Below are positions 8,806 through 17,955 of a DNA stretch of 64,000 bases, in pieces. The stretch lies in assembly GCF_002355375.1 (NCBI RefSeq), contig NZ_AP017312.1:2621001-2685000 (forward strand). Direction: 5' to 3'. This DNA comes from Aneurinibacillus soli. GTDB taxonomy: Bacteria; Bacillota; Bacilli; Aneurinibacillales; Aneurinibacillaceae. Under the pieces are notes generated by a model. It was not told the DNA's origin. It saw nothing but the letters and a program-made list of their open reading frames with translations, and did no database searches. Positions within the stretch are counted from its first letter, which is position 1. The number at the start of each line of letters is the position of its first letter. Both the position numbers and the translations under genes were made by a program.

Positions 8806-9284
8806 TTGGTATCCCCTCCTTGCTCTGTTAGTTTCGCTTCTAAATAATTGGTAATTTGTAGGTGTGTTTCCAGCAACTCTTCATACTGCTTGTCAGTCAT
8901 TAATTCACTTACACATTGAAATAGTTGATGAATGCCGCCTTCTTGAAGATGAATCGTTTTTAAAAGCGCTTCTCCTTTTTCGGTGATCGCCAACTGCATC
9001 TCCCGTCGGTTGCCTTCCACTTGCTGACGATGGAGCAAGCCCGCTCGAACGAGTCCATCCACAGCCTGGCTCAGCGTGCTTTTCGGAAGAAATGTCTTCT
9101 CGCCCACTTTTTTTTGCGTCATTTCCTTATGAAGGGTAATGGTCATCAAAACCGTATATTGCGGAATGGATAAGCCATTTTCTACCGCCGTCTTTTGCAC
9201 CAATCGCATGATATTCTTCTGCACATGCCAAAATGAACGCAATAATTGTGTGGAACGCATTACTTTTTGCTCTTCGTTCTCCAT
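8802..9284 (-). CDS. MarR-family repressor of the ABC exporter
   Basis: A 160-residue winged-helix protein: LSIPQYTVLMTITLHKE, KKVGEKTFLPKSTLSQAVDG (recognition helix) and the wing AGLLHRQQVEGNRRE are typical of MarR. It is the first gene of the operon and stops overlapping the first exporter gene. A palindrome 27 bases upstream (9311-9334) is the likely operator, which suggests autorepression relieved by a ligand. The specific inducer cannot be read from sequence. Confidence 0.88.
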   Translation of the reverse strand: MENEEQKVMRSTQLLRSFWHVQKNIMRLVQKTAVENGLSIPQYTVLMTITLHKEMTQKKVGEKTFLPKSTLSQAVDGLVRAGLLHRQQVEGNRREMQLAITEKGEALLKTIHLQEGGIHQLFQCVSELMTDKQYEELLETHLQITNYLEAKLTEQGGDTK

Positions 9285-9310
9285 TCATACTCCACCATTC
9301 TTTCGCCTAA

Positions 9311-9334
9311 AAACTGTTCGATAATGAACAGTTT
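9311..9334. promoter_or_regulatory. Candidate MarR operator
   Basis: Perfect 9-bp arms AAACTGTTC and GAACAGTTT around GATAAT, 27 bases before the marR start codon. Size and position fit a MarR dimer site controlling the operon. Confidence 0.65.
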
Positions 9335-9383
9335 GTTTTTGATCGATTAAATTTACATCTTTTTTTTCGAATCGTCAAGCCAA

Positions 9384-9413
9384 AATAAAAAAGCAGCCGG
9401 GTCATGGCTGCTT
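9384..9413 (-). terminator. Intrinsic terminator after pspA-like gene
   Basis: On the minus strand AGCAGCCATGACCCGGCTGCT forms a hairpin followed by TTTTTTA, nine bases beyond the stop of the PspA gene. Confidence 0.8.
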
Positions 9414-9421
9414 GAAAGGTT

Positions 9422-10093
9422 TTATACACTTGTTTCTTTCGCTGTCTCCCTTAGTTGTGCTAATTGTTTTTGTACCTCTTCTTGAAGGGAAGGATCAATT
9501 GCATAAGAAGAACTTGGCGAAATGTTTGATAGCCGGGTGTTAGCTTCTATTTTGGATTCCATCATAACAATTCGTTCTTCAGCACGAGCAAAGCCTCTCG
9601 CGATGTTGTCTGTATTCAAGGAAACGACTGCATTATCCAGTTGTTTCAGCGATTGAGCTACATTAGCTCTGGAAAGCAACAGAAGTCTTTTGTGCTGTAG
9701 TTCATTATATTGTTCTTTTAGCTGATTGATTTTTTCCTCCAGGAGGTTTGTTTGTCCTTTTATCACTTCGTACTGCTCTTTATACAGACCTCTCTTTTTT
9801 TCCTGAAGTAGTTTTTCCTGGAGCGCCAATGCTGCAATGTTGTCTTCTCCTTTGGTTACAGCAAGCTTTGCCTGACGCTCTCTTTTAGCCAGTACTTCCT
9901 CTGTGTCTATAATCAATGCCAGCTGCCTTTTCTCAAGGAAGATTTGGTTCGCAAGAGCGTGCTGGCCTTTCGCAATTTCCTCTTCCATTTCTCGCATATA
10001 TTGACTTAGCATATTAATTGGGTCTTCAACTTGATCAAGCAATTTATTTATCTCAGCCATTGTAATACTTTTGATTCGTTTTAAAATTCCCAT
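9422..10093 (-). CDS. pspA: PspA/IM30 family membrane-stress protein
   Basis: A 223-residue, almost wholly helical protein starting MGILKRIKSITMAEINKLLDQVEDP, the diagnostic PspA/IM30 N-terminus with the amphipathic helix and DPINMLSQYMREMEEEI. A long coiled coil follows (residues 30-180). PspA proteins assemble on damaged inner membrane. The start ATG 10093 is set by TAAGGAGGAACA upstream; the longer frame to 10159 has no such site. It is the last gene after the two-component system and His-rich membrane protein, one base after the previous stop, so it is probably induced by that system. Confidence 0.9.
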   Translation of the reverse strand: MGILKRIKSITMAEINKLLDQVEDPINMLSQYMREMEEEIAKGQHALANQIFLEKRQLALIIDTEEVLAKRERQAKLAVTKGEDNIAALALQEKLLQEKKRGLYKEQYEVIKGQTNLLEEKINQLKEQYNELQHKRLLLLSRANVAQSLKQLDNAVVSLNTDNIARGFARAEERIVMMESKIEANTRLSNISPSSSYAIDPSLQEEVQKQLAQLRETAKETSV

Positions 10094-10094
10094 C

Positions 10095-10493
10095 TTATTG
10101 TTCCTCCTTAGGTTTGTTTTGATTTTTCTCCCATTCATCCAGGAAGTCCGTCTGTGCATGGTTAGAAGAATAGGTGTGGTAGAAAACAGGTTCTCCCATC
10201 GTTGAATGCTTGAAAGAACGAGCAGTTGCTTTTTTCCGCAGCCATTTGAACAAGATAACCGTAACAGCTAACCAAAAAACCAGCCCTGCCGCAAATCTAA
10301 TGAAGTGAAACGCTCCCATAGTAGGCTGAGGGCCATACATAAAGTGAGCTTCACCCCGACCATAACCTGGATGAAAGTGATGCATGGCATGCATCCCGTG
10401 TCCTCCTAAAAATCCCATACTCCATTGGATAGCAAGCAGTATGACAATCGCTGCTACAATCCATAGGAAAAATTTCTTTCCTTTTGCTTTCAT
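10095..10493 (-). CDS. His-rich small membrane protein
   Basis: A 132-residue protein with ribosome-binding site GAGGAGGAT. Two membrane helices (FFLWIVAAIVILLAIQWSMGF and FIRFAAGLVFWLAVTVILFKWL) flank an external loop rich in His, Met and Gly (GGHGMHAMHHFHPGYGRG). The loop could bind metal or respond to pH. The C-terminal 40 residues are cytoplasmic and charged. It lies between the histidine kinase and pspA with tight spacing, suggesting a role in the same envelope-stress response. Family not recognised. Confidence 0.65.
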   Translation of the reverse strand: MKAKGKKFFLWIVAAIVILLAIQWSMGFLGGHGMHAMHHFHPGYGRGEAHFMYGPQPTMGAFHFIRFAAGLVFWLAVTVILFKWLRKKATARSFKHSTMGEPVFYHTYSSNHAQTDFLDEWEKNQNKPKEEQ

Positions 10494-10567
10494 TGATTCA
10501 TCCTCCTCTTTGCTTGTCCTTCCGATGAATTTGATTATAGGAAAGAAAAAAGAAAAAACGGTGAAAA

Positions 10568-11983
10568 TCAATGAGGAATTCTAACTGTAAATGTACTTCC
10601 TTTCCCTGGTGTACTGGTAACCTGAATCATCCCATGATGAGCTTCCACAATCCATTTGGCGATGGATAAGCCAAGACCTGTGCCGCCCAACTGTCGGGAT
10701 CTATTTTTATCGACTCTGTAAAACCGATCAAAGATGCGGCCCTGTTCCTCTAGTGGAATGCCGCTGCCTGTATCCTGTACAACGATGCGCAGCACCGGTT
10801 GTTTTTCACGTGTATCAGCAGAGAGGGTTACGTTCACTTCCCCTCCATTTGGTGTATATTTAATCGCATTATCTAGCAGGATATAAAGCAGCTGCTTGAT
10901 TCGTTCCTGGTCGCCATAAACTAGCAGGTCAGAAGGGGCGTTCAATTGCAGGTTTATTTCTTTAGAATGAGCAAGGGTCTGGGTAGACGCCATCAGCTGT
11001 TCAGCAGGAAGGACCAAGTCGAAGCGTTCATATTGAAGATCAGCAACCCCTGAATCGGAGCGCGCTAGTGTTAATAAATCGCTAACCAGTTTGGTCATTC
11101 TTTTAATTTCACCCTGCATATTGCCCAATACTTTTCGAGAAAAATCCGACAGATGGTCCTCTTCCATTTTAAAAACATCAAGAGATGAGTTCAGAATACT
11201 GAGAGGTGTCCTGAGTTCGTGGGAAACATCTGCCACAAGTTCCTGCTGCCGCTCAAAGGAATTGCGAATTGGAATCATGGCTCGTCTAGACATAAAATAG
11301 CTAAGTAAGAAGGCAATCCCTAAAAATAAAATCCCTAACGTCACTAGAATGATAAGTAGCCGATGACTTAACTCGTAGTAAAAAGAAACATCTTTTCCCG
11401 TATAAAAAACGCCGACTAGCTGGTCGCCTTGATAAATCGCCCGCCCGGTCATCATCAAATCAATCGGATGTCTTTCCTCTTTAGGAGGCGGTCCCGGATG
11501 AAGATCCTTTTCATGAGGAGGAGCTTCATGAGGCCCCTTGTGTCTTTTCGGATGAATCAGCATCGTTTCATAACGAATTTCATTTGATTGAGGAATCCAT
11601 CCTTGCAAGGCATGAAAAATGTCCGGTTGGAGCCGCTCGATGACAGCTTTCCCGAAAATCATCTGTCCTTTTGGATCCACGATCTCATAAAAAAATTGGT
11701 TTCCACTTTCCTGGAGCGCATTGATATTATCCAACTCTTCCGGACTGAGCTTGCCGTCCTGTAACGCGTTCTTAATTACGCTCGCCTGCTGGTCGGCAAG
11801 CAGCTGCAATTGCTGTTCCTGTTCGTGGGAAATTGTCGTGTTCACCAAAAAATAAACAATCGTAATAAATAGTGCAAGAAAAACCATGAGTAAGGCGCTG
11901 TATTGAAAGGTTAGCCGATTTTGCGTATGAACGAACAAGTCTTTTTTCCAGTCTCGAATACGTGATCGTACATTATATATCAA
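10568..11983 (-). CDS. Sensor histidine kinase with His/Pro-rich sensor loop
   Basis: A 471-residue two-pass membrane kinase. After an N-terminal helix (residues 29-48) there is an external domain of about 150 residues that ends in a His/Pro-rich stretch (HPKRHKGPHEAPPHEK, HPGPPPKEERHP). A second helix (LLIILVTLGILFLGIAFLLSYF) precedes HisKA with DVSHELRTPLSI (His near residue 254) and HATPase motifs DNAIKYTPNGG, DTGSGIP and GGTGLGLSI. It overlaps the regulator upstream by 11 bases. The His-rich segment mirrors that of the downstream membrane protein. Signal unknown; metal or acid is a guess. Confidence 0.88.
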   Translation of the reverse strand: MIYNVRSRIRDWKKDLFVHTQNRLTFQYSALLMVFLALFITIVYFLVNTTISHEQEQQLQLLADQQASVIKNALQDGKLSPEELDNINALQESGNQFFYEIVDPKGQMIFGKAVIERLQPDIFHALQGWIPQSNEIRYETMLIHPKRHKGPHEAPPHEKDLHPGPPPKEERHPIDLMMTGRAIYQGDQLVGVFYTGKDVSFYYELSHRLLIILVTLGILFLGIAFLLSYFMSRRAMIPIRNSFERQQELVADVSHELRTPLSILNSSLDVFKMEEDHLSDFSRKVLGNMQGEIKRMTKLVSDLLTLARSDSGVADLQYERFDLVLPAEQLMASTQTLAHSKEINLQLNAPSDLLVYGDQERIKQLLYILLDNAIKYTPNGGEVNVTLSADTREKQPVLRIVVQDTGSGIPLEEQGRIFDRFYRVDKNRSRQLGGTGLGLSIAKWIVEAHHGMIQVTSTPGKGSTFTVRIPH

Positions 11984-12656
11984 GTTTATATCCCACCCCG
12001 CGAATGCTTTGAATCATGTCCTTTTTGCCATGTGCATGTAATTTCTTGCGAAGCAGTTTAACTGTAGCATCAATGGTTTTTATACCTGCATCAGAGTCAT
12101 ATCCCCATATTCTGTCGTAGATGATCTCACGCGGCAGCACCTGCCCTTTATTTCGAATTAGTAAATCCAATAATTGAAATTCCCGGGGCGTTAATAGAAT
12201 TTCTTCCTCGCCGTAAGAAACCGTACGATTGGTAAGATTGACAGTAATATTTTGTATCTGAACGATTTGTTCCTGAATCGGAGCATAGTTGCGCCGGGAT
12301 AGTGCGCGTATTCTCGCAAGCAGCTCGTCCACCTCAAATGGTTTCACCAAATAGTCATCTGCTCCCGCATCCAATCCGATAATCCGATCCTGAAGCGCGT
12401 CTTTTGCCGTTAGCATCATGATAGCACCTGAATATCCTTCTTCCCGTAAACGGCTGCACACCCGAACCCCTTCTTCGCCTGGAAGCATCCAGTCCAAAAT
12501 AAGTAGATCATAATGAGAACCTGCAGCATAATCGTATGCATCATCTCCCTGGGTCACCCATTCTACTTGATATCCCCCTTTTTGTTTCAAAAGATGAGTA
12601 ATCAGTTCACCCAAAAGCAGATCATCTTCCGCCAATAAAATATTCAACACAAACAC
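11973..12656 (-). CDS. OmpR-family response regulator
   Basis: A 227-residue regulator: receiver domain with acidic pocket EDD, phospho-acceptor in LLILDWMLPG, TAKDA and KPF motifs, then a winged-helix DNA-binding domain (LTPREFQLLDLLIRNKGQVLPRE, ending IQSIRGVGYKLD). It overlaps the partner kinase and is the first gene of the group ending with pspA. The region 12657-12740 upstream presumably carries the promoter; no clear boxes were identified. Confidence 0.9.
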   Translation of the reverse strand: MFVLNILLAEDDLLLGELITHLLKQKGGYQVEWVTQGDDAYDYAAGSHYDLLILDWMLPGEEGVRVCSRLREEGYSGAIMMLTAKDALQDRIIGLDAGADDYLVKPFEVDELLARIRALSRRNYAPIQEQIVQIQNITVNLTNRTVSYGEEEILLTPREFQLLDLLIRNKGQVLPREIIYDRIWGYDSDAGIKTIDATVKLLRKKLHAHGKKDMIQSIRGVGYKLDI

Positions 12657-12740
12657 TCCTTATATAAAACTGCGAACTGTGCCAACTTTATCGTTTTGCT
12701 ATCTTTCGATTGTAAATGATTTTAGTGAAAAATAAGTTAA

Positions 12741-12795
12741 AAAACAAAAAGACCATCCGTGGTTTTGTATAATACAATCACGAATAGGCAGTTTT
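12741..12795. repeat. Copy of a dispersed hairpin-like repeat
   Basis: Shares a 29-nt core (CCATCCGTGGTTTTGTATAA then TACAATCAC) with 19998-20026, with three differences. It contains the palindrome TTGTATAATACAA. This copy has a poorer outer stem than the one at 20 kb. It lies in the 260-base gap between the response regulator and sfp-like genes. Confidence 0.55.
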
Positions 12796-12877
12796 ATACA
12801 TTCCTAAATTTATACTTACTATTTACGTATGTTGTAGCGTGGTTCGCTTCTATACCAAATAAGTCCTGATCTACAAC

Positions 12878-12915
12878 AAAAGGGTGTTGATTCCCAAATG
12901 GATCAACACCCTTTC
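12878..12915 (-). terminator. Intrinsic terminator after PPTase gene
   Basis: AAAGGGTGTTGAT and ATCAACACCCTTT form a 13-bp stem just beyond the stop of the PPTase gene. Confidence 0.8.
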
Positions 12916-12917
12916 TC

Positions 12918-13613
12918 TCATGTTATTTCATATAGTAGCTCTTTTACCTCTAGTACTTTCAATTGAACCGGAAACATAGGATGTCTAGCACATACTGAAA
13001 CAAAATAAGAAGGATCAAACTGATATGTTTTAAAAAACCAGCCGCTTCCCCCTTCTTCCGTATGAAGTTCAGCCCCTTCGTTCTCGAACAAATTCATCGT
13101 AAACAAGGATAATGGGTTCGATAATCCGGTTCCAAGCGCTTTGAGATAGCTCTCTTTCAACGTCCAAAAACGATAGAAAAGAGGAATCTGCTCTGCTTCT
13201 GCGGCGGAATACAGCACCGCTTTTTCCTCCGGAGAGAACAGCTGCTCTGCTATACAAAAATCAATCGGCTGTATCCATTCGATATCGACTCCAATAGGAG
13301 AATCATCTATTCCACAAAGGATCCATACACCCGCATGTGATAGATTGAAATGAAAAGAAGCGAGATTTTTAATGTGCGGTTTCCCATATGGGTTCACATC
13401 AAAAACAATAGACTCTTGCTTTGTTCCATACGCCTGATACAAAGCATATCGAAGCAGCAGCTCACACAGCACTTCTTTTTTCTTTTGCTGCGGATTCTTC
13501 ACCCGCTTGATTCTTTCCCGCCGCTCTTCACTTATACACTCGTATCTCACAATCTGTTCCTGCTGTGTATCACTTAGCATTGCATCGATACGTACCGCGT
13601 ACAGCTCTATCAT
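12918..13613 (-). CDS. Sfp-type 4'-phosphopantetheinyl transferase
   Basis: A 231-residue enzyme of the Sfp/Gsp family that moves phosphopantetheine from CoA onto carrier-protein serines. Family motifs are visible: FHFNLSHAGVWILCG, IGVDIEWI (magnesium-binding Asp) and FWTLKESYLKALG. It lies 31 bases downstream of the Pls-like NRPS gene in the same direction, so it most likely activates the carrier domain (Ser572) of that protein. It may also serve other synthetases. Confidence 0.92.
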   Translation of the reverse strand: MIELYAVRIDAMLSDTQQEQIVRYECISEERRERIKRVKNPQQKKKEVLCELLLRYALYQAYGTKQESIVFDVNPYGKPHIKNLASFHFNLSHAGVWILCGIDDSPIGVDIEWIQPIDFCIAEQLFSPEEKAVLYSAAEAEQIPLFYRFWTLKESYLKALGTGLSNPLSLFTMNLFENEGAELHTEEGGSGWFFKTYQFDPSYFVSVCARHPMFPVQLKVLEVKELLYEIT

Positions 13614-13644
13614 ATTGCTATCCTCATGTTTCTATCCTTTTATT

Positions 13645-16600
13645 TTACCCACGATATTTGGCCGGGGCACCTTCCCAGTAAGTACTTGCAGGTAAGGTCT
13701 CCCCTTTCATTATCAAAGAAAGGTTTCCAAGCGCTGATCCAGGATTCATCTTTGTATCATACAGCACAACTGAGCCGTTTCCAACCGAACAATTTTCTCC
13801 GATGATTAAATCAGACATTTTCATCACACGATCTTCAAATAAGTGTGTTTGCATCGTACTGTTCATATTTACAGCGGCCCCATCCCCGACATGAACCAAA
13901 TCAAACTCGGAAATATAGGATGACTCCATGAACACTCTTTTTCCCATTTTGACGCCAAAAAGCCCTAATGCATAGCGAAGGAATGGCGTACCAAACAAGT
14001 TTGCAATAAGAAACGGCACGGACACATTCTCATACAATGCAGTCACTAACTCGCTCCGCCAAACAAACGAACTCCATAACGGTTTCGCTGTCGGCTTATA
14101 CTGTCCAATCAGCACTTGCTTTGTGATAACGACAAGCAGCGTTGCTGCCAATGCAGCAACAGCCATTACAAGTGGAAATACGAAAAGCAGCGCCGGCATG
14201 GACATATAAGCTTCGATCTTTCCAGCGATCCACCACATCATACTAATCATCCAAATCGTAAACGATGCTGGAAGGGTAACACGGAAAAATTCAATCACAT
14301 ATCGTTTTACGTACAAGCTTGTTGTCGGTTTATATGTCTCTGTTTCCGAAAAACACGTATTAATATCACGACGCGGTAAAAACATCGCTGGTGAACCAAG
14401 CCATGAAGTCCCGTCTTCTGTCTTTCGCTCATCAGGTGGCACAGAAAGAACGCCGATCAAACAATTGCTTCCGATCTCTTTTCCACCTTCGATATGCGCA
14501 CTGTTTCCGATAAAGGTGCGGCTACCAATTCTTGTATCTGTAATATGAATCGTGCCCATAAAGATTTTCGGCGTACCTAGACATACCGCATCCGCAACGA
14601 AACTTCCCTCGCCAATCGATAATAAATCAGGTGAAATATGCGTAACAGTGGAAACTTCAACTGTTTTGCCAATTTTAGCTCCGAGCAAACGTAAGAAAGG
14701 CGCAGCATAAAGCGTGGCATATAGCGAGTTCGTCAGAAGCAGACTCATATATAACAGCTTATCTACAAACCATTTTCGGACATAAAAGAAGCTATAAATC
14801 GAATACTGTCCGGCTGGAACATTTCCAAGTACAAAGCGCTTAAGCACCGCAATTCCTAAGCTAAGGGTAAGGACGAAAAGACATCCACTAATCGGTGCCA
14901 ATAACAACGCCCAGTATCCGATAGACATGAACAAACGTTTCATTACAAAAATCGACGGTAAAGATGCAAGCGTCGGAACAACCATAAGCAGAATCATGCC
15001 TACTACATAAGAGATGCCTAACATAAAGCGTACAGCTGATGATGGATTCTCTCGTGAAAGCAGACTTTTCTCCAAGTCCTCATCCTTCACCAACGTTTTA
15101 GTTGCTGGTGATCCGATCCATCTTTCTTTCACATCAATCGTATCGCCGAACGAAGCGAGTGATTGATCGCTTAGCTGGGCTTCATCTTTCATAACAACAC
15201 CAGGAGAGATAACCGCATGCGAGCCAACATAGCATCCGTTGCCGATTTCGATTTTTCGAATAATTAATCTACCATTCTCTACGGTATAACCAAGCATCTG
15301 TGCATCCAGTCCGATGCTACAGTCATCCCCAATCTGAATGACATCAAACGAGTGAAGATGCTGGGTTCCGATATAGCAATTCTTACCGACTTTCGCGCCC
15401 ATCAGTCGATAATACCAGGCTATCCAAGGGGTCCCTACTAGAAAATGAACAGGAACTAACGCCTGAATTCTACGTACAAGCCACCAGCGGAAATAGTAAC
15501 TTCCCCATAGACGATACTCGCCTTCTTTGTAACGACCGATGAGCAACCATTTTGCAACAACAGACAAAACCAGCATAGCGGGATAGTATAACGCAAGCCC
15601 CGCGAGCGTAACCATAGCAATATCGCGAATGTCCCACTCTGTTCCACTTCTGGTGATCCATTCATAAATAAAGAAAAACGGAAGAGAAATAAGGAAATAA
15701 AGAAGGTATACACCGAATCCCTGTGCTAGGCCGCAAAGATTATATACACCATTTGAAACACGCTCGAACGCTGTTTCATATCGCTTCGTGTGTTTCTCTT
15801 TCTTTTTCTCCTGTTCCTCCCCTACAAAACGGGCCAGTGATTCAATCGTAGGATGGGCGTATAAATCAGAGACAGCAAGCCCGGCCGTGGCCTCATCTTC
15901 ACGCAGTTTGGAGATTACAAGTGCCGCAAACAACGAATGCCCACCTAAATCATGAAAGAAATGATCCGTAATCGAAATCGCTTCTCTTTTGAATACCTCT
16001 TCCCATACACAGGCTATTTTTTGCTCACATTCCGTGCTTGGAGCGATATACTCTGTATCACGCGGAGTATACTCTCCTGTTGGTTTTGGCAAACTTTTTC
16101 GGTCTACCTTTCCACTGATCAATGTGGGCAATTCAGCCAGTACCTCGATGTAGGTTGGGACCATATAAGCAGGCAGGCGATCACGAAGGATATGGTATAT
16201 CGCCGCTATGTCAAGTGTCACGCCTTCTTCCGGTACAACATAACCGACAAGCACCTGTAAGCCAGGCGTCTGTTCATGCACATGAACAACCGCATTGCGC
16301 ACACCGGAAACAGAGGCAATAATCGTTTCAATTTCCGACAATTCAACCCGGTAGCCGCGAATTTTCACCTGACTATCAATGCGGCCAAGAAACTCGATTT
16401 TCCCTCCTTGATTAAAACGAACCAAATCGCCTGTTCTGTATAACCTTTGTGAATCATAAGGTGAAGTCACAAATGGGTTGGCAATGAATTTTTCCTGCGT
16501 TAAATCTTCACGATTCACATAGCCGCGCGCCAGTCCTACGCCCCCGATACAAAGCTCTCCCTCTTTCCCTGTAGGAACAGCGTTCATCTCTTCATCGAGA

Positions 16601-17649
16601 ATATACACCGTGTAATTCGGAAGCGGCCTGCCGATCGTAATCGGTTGATCGGGAGTGCATTCTGTATACGTAGCGATAACGGTAGCTTCTGTCGGACCAT
16701 ACGTATTCATCATTCTTCGTCCTGGAATGCTCCAGCTTTGTACAAGGCTTGGCGGACACTCTTCTCCACCAACAATAAGCAAACGCAGAGTCGGAATATC
16801 CTCTTCCCACATCGATAACAAGGTAGGAACGCATGATAAAACCGTAACTCCTGCTTCTGTCAAAAGCTTCGGAAGATCTAGCCCCGCTTGCTGCATCCTC
16901 CGCGTACCAACAACAAGAGCGGCTCCGTGCGCAAAAGCCATCCATATCTCCTCGATGGAGGCATCAAACGCAATCGTAAACCCTTGATATACGCGATCCT
17001 CAGGTTGTACCTGATAAATGGTCTGGGACGCTCTGACCAAATGGCAACTATTCCGATGCTCAATCATTACGCCTTTCGGACGTCCCGTTGTTCCGGATGT
17101 ATAAATCACATAGGACAAATCATCTGATTGTGTTCCAATTTCTTCTGACATAAAACGCCGGGTTGATTGCTCGGCGATTAGGGAAGCATGTAGATCAAGT
17201 AAAGCCACATTACACGTCAATTGATACTGAGCGGCAATATCCTCGGTTGTTAGCACCGTTTCAATCCCGCAGTCTTCTAAAATATAATGCACACGATCTT
17301 CAGGATAGCCTGGGTCTAGCGGAACATACGCCGCTCCCGCTTTCATAATCGCTAACATACAAACATATTGCTCAAAAGAACGCTCAAGAAGAATCGCAAC
17401 GCGGTCCCCTCTTTTAACACCGATCGTTCTTATATATCTTGCTACTTGGTTAGAATAAGCTTCTAACTCACTATACGTTACCATCTTACCATCACATACA
17501 ACTGCTATATGATCAGGATATAGATCGGCTGAATTCTCGAACAACTGGTGCAGACACTCATCACGAATTAACTCAAGCTGCCTCTCTCCATAATTCCAAT
17601 TAGAAGAGTTACCATGTTCGGCTATAGTAGTGTCTGTCAAAACTTTCAT
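13645..17649 (-). CDS. Pls/PosA-type NRPS, epsilon-poly-lysine-synthetase-like
   Basis: A 1334-residue single-module synthetase. Adenylation domain (residues 1-525) shows VIYTSGTTGRPKG, NTYGPTEATV, YRTGDLV, GRIDSQVKIRGYRVELSEIE and ISGKVDRKSL. A carrier domain follows with DLGGHSL (Ser572). From about residue 640 the protein has six or so membrane helices interleaved with three hexapeptide-repeat (left-handed beta-helix) domains, for example GAKVGKNCYIG, GAKIGKTVEVS and GVKMGKRVFME. This is the architecture of Streptomyces Pls (1319 residues), which links lysine by its epsilon amine without condensation or thioesterase domains. Pocket residues aligned by eye to GrsA are D229, A230, E233, S272, I292, G294, T316, V324, I325, K514, close to known lysine codes. 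Lysine is likely; ornithine or diaminobutyrate remain possible. Confidence 0.88.
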   Translation of the reverse strand: MKVLTDTTIAEHGNSSNWNYGERQLELIRDECLHQLFENSADLYPDHIAVVCDGKMVTYSELEAYSNQVARYIRTIGVKRGDRVAILLERSFEQYVCMLAIMKAGAAYVPLDPGYPEDRVHYILEDCGIETVLTTEDIAAQYQLTCNVALLDLHASLIAEQSTRRFMSEEIGTQSDDLSYVIYTSGTTGRPKGVMIEHRNSCHLVRASQTIYQVQPEDRVYQGFTIAFDASIEEIWMAFAHGAALVVGTRRMQQAGLDLPKLLTEAGVTVLSCVPTLLSMWEEDIPTLRLLIVGGEECPPSLVQSWSIPGRRMMNTYGPTEATVIATYTECTPDQPITIGRPLPNYTVYILDEEMNAVPTGKEGELCIGGVGLARGYVNREDLTQEKFIANPFVTSPYDSQRLYRTGDLVRFNQGGKIEFLGRIDSQVKIRGYRVELSEIETIIASVSGVRNAVVHVHEQTPGLQVLVGYVVPEEGVTLDIAAIYHILRDRLPAYMVPTYIEVLAELPTLISGKVDRKSLPKPTGEYTPRDTEYIAPSTECEQKIACVWEEVFKREAISITDHFFHDLGGHSLFAALVISKLREDEATAGLAVSDLYAHPTIESLARFVGEEQEKKKEKHTKRYETAFERVSNGVYNLCGLAQGFGVYLLYFLISLPFFFIYEWITRSGTEWDIRDIAMVTLAGLALYYPAMLVLSVVAKWLLIGRYKEGEYRLWGSYYFRWWLVRRIQALVPVHFLVGTPWIAWYYRLMGAKVGKNCYIGTQHLHSFDVIQIGDDCSIGLDAQMLGYTVENGRLIIRKIEIGNGCYVGSHAVISPGVVMKDEAQLSDQSLASFGDTIDVKERWIGSPATKTLVKDEDLEKSLLSRENPSSAVRFMLGISYVVGMILLMVVPTLASLPSIFVMKRLFMSIGYWALLLAPISGCLFVLTLSLGIAVLKRFVLGNVPAGQYSIYSFFYVRKWFVDKLLYMSLLLTNSLYATLYAAPFLRLLGAKIGKTVEVSTVTHISPDLLSIGEGSFVADAVCLGTPKIFMGTIHITDTRIGSRTFIGNSAHIEGGKEIGSNCLIGVLSVPPDERKTEDGTSWLGSPAMFLPRRDINTCFSETETYKPTTSLYVKRYVIEFFRVTLPASFTIWMISMMWWIAGKIEAYMSMPALLFVFPLVMAVAALAATLLVVITKQVLIGQYKPTAKPLWSSFVWRSELVTALYENVSVPFLIANLFGTPFLRYALGLFGVKMGKRVFMESSYISEFDLVHVGDGAAVNMNSTMQTHLFEDRVMKMSDLIIGENCSVGNGSVVLYDTKMNPGSALGNLSLIMKGETLPASTYWEGAPAKYRG

Positions 17650-17955
17650 AAGTAATTAAATTCCCTCCACATTAATCAAAAAGGGGAAATATAGTACCCC
17701 TTATTTTTATTACTGTAATTATTGCATGTATGCCGTAATGAAAGATAGCATTTATCAAGCTAGTTTTTTCATTTTTTTGTTTTGCATTACACCCCCTGCT
17801 TGACACACAAATCATTATGAATAGCAAACATTAAAATTTAGATAGAAACAAATATATTTTCATTGATTCCCTGCTTAATCACATCTGTCAAAGCAGGTGT
17901 TAGATGTAAAATAGATTGGGTTAAGCTATAATCACAGATAGGCTCTTTAGGTGGA
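17650..17955. other. Intergenic region upstream of the Pls-like gene
   Basis: About 300 bases without a gene. It holds the likely ribosome-binding site of the synthetase (minus-strand GTGGAGGG, 17662-17670) and an AAGGGG...CCCCTT hairpin at about 17680-17704 flanked by A and T runs. A second inverted repeat (CCTGCTT/AAGCAGG, about 17872-17900) lies nearer the end of the SqhC gene. The first hairpin sits in the Pls-like gene leader, so it could be an attenuator or an old terminator. Confidence 0.5.
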
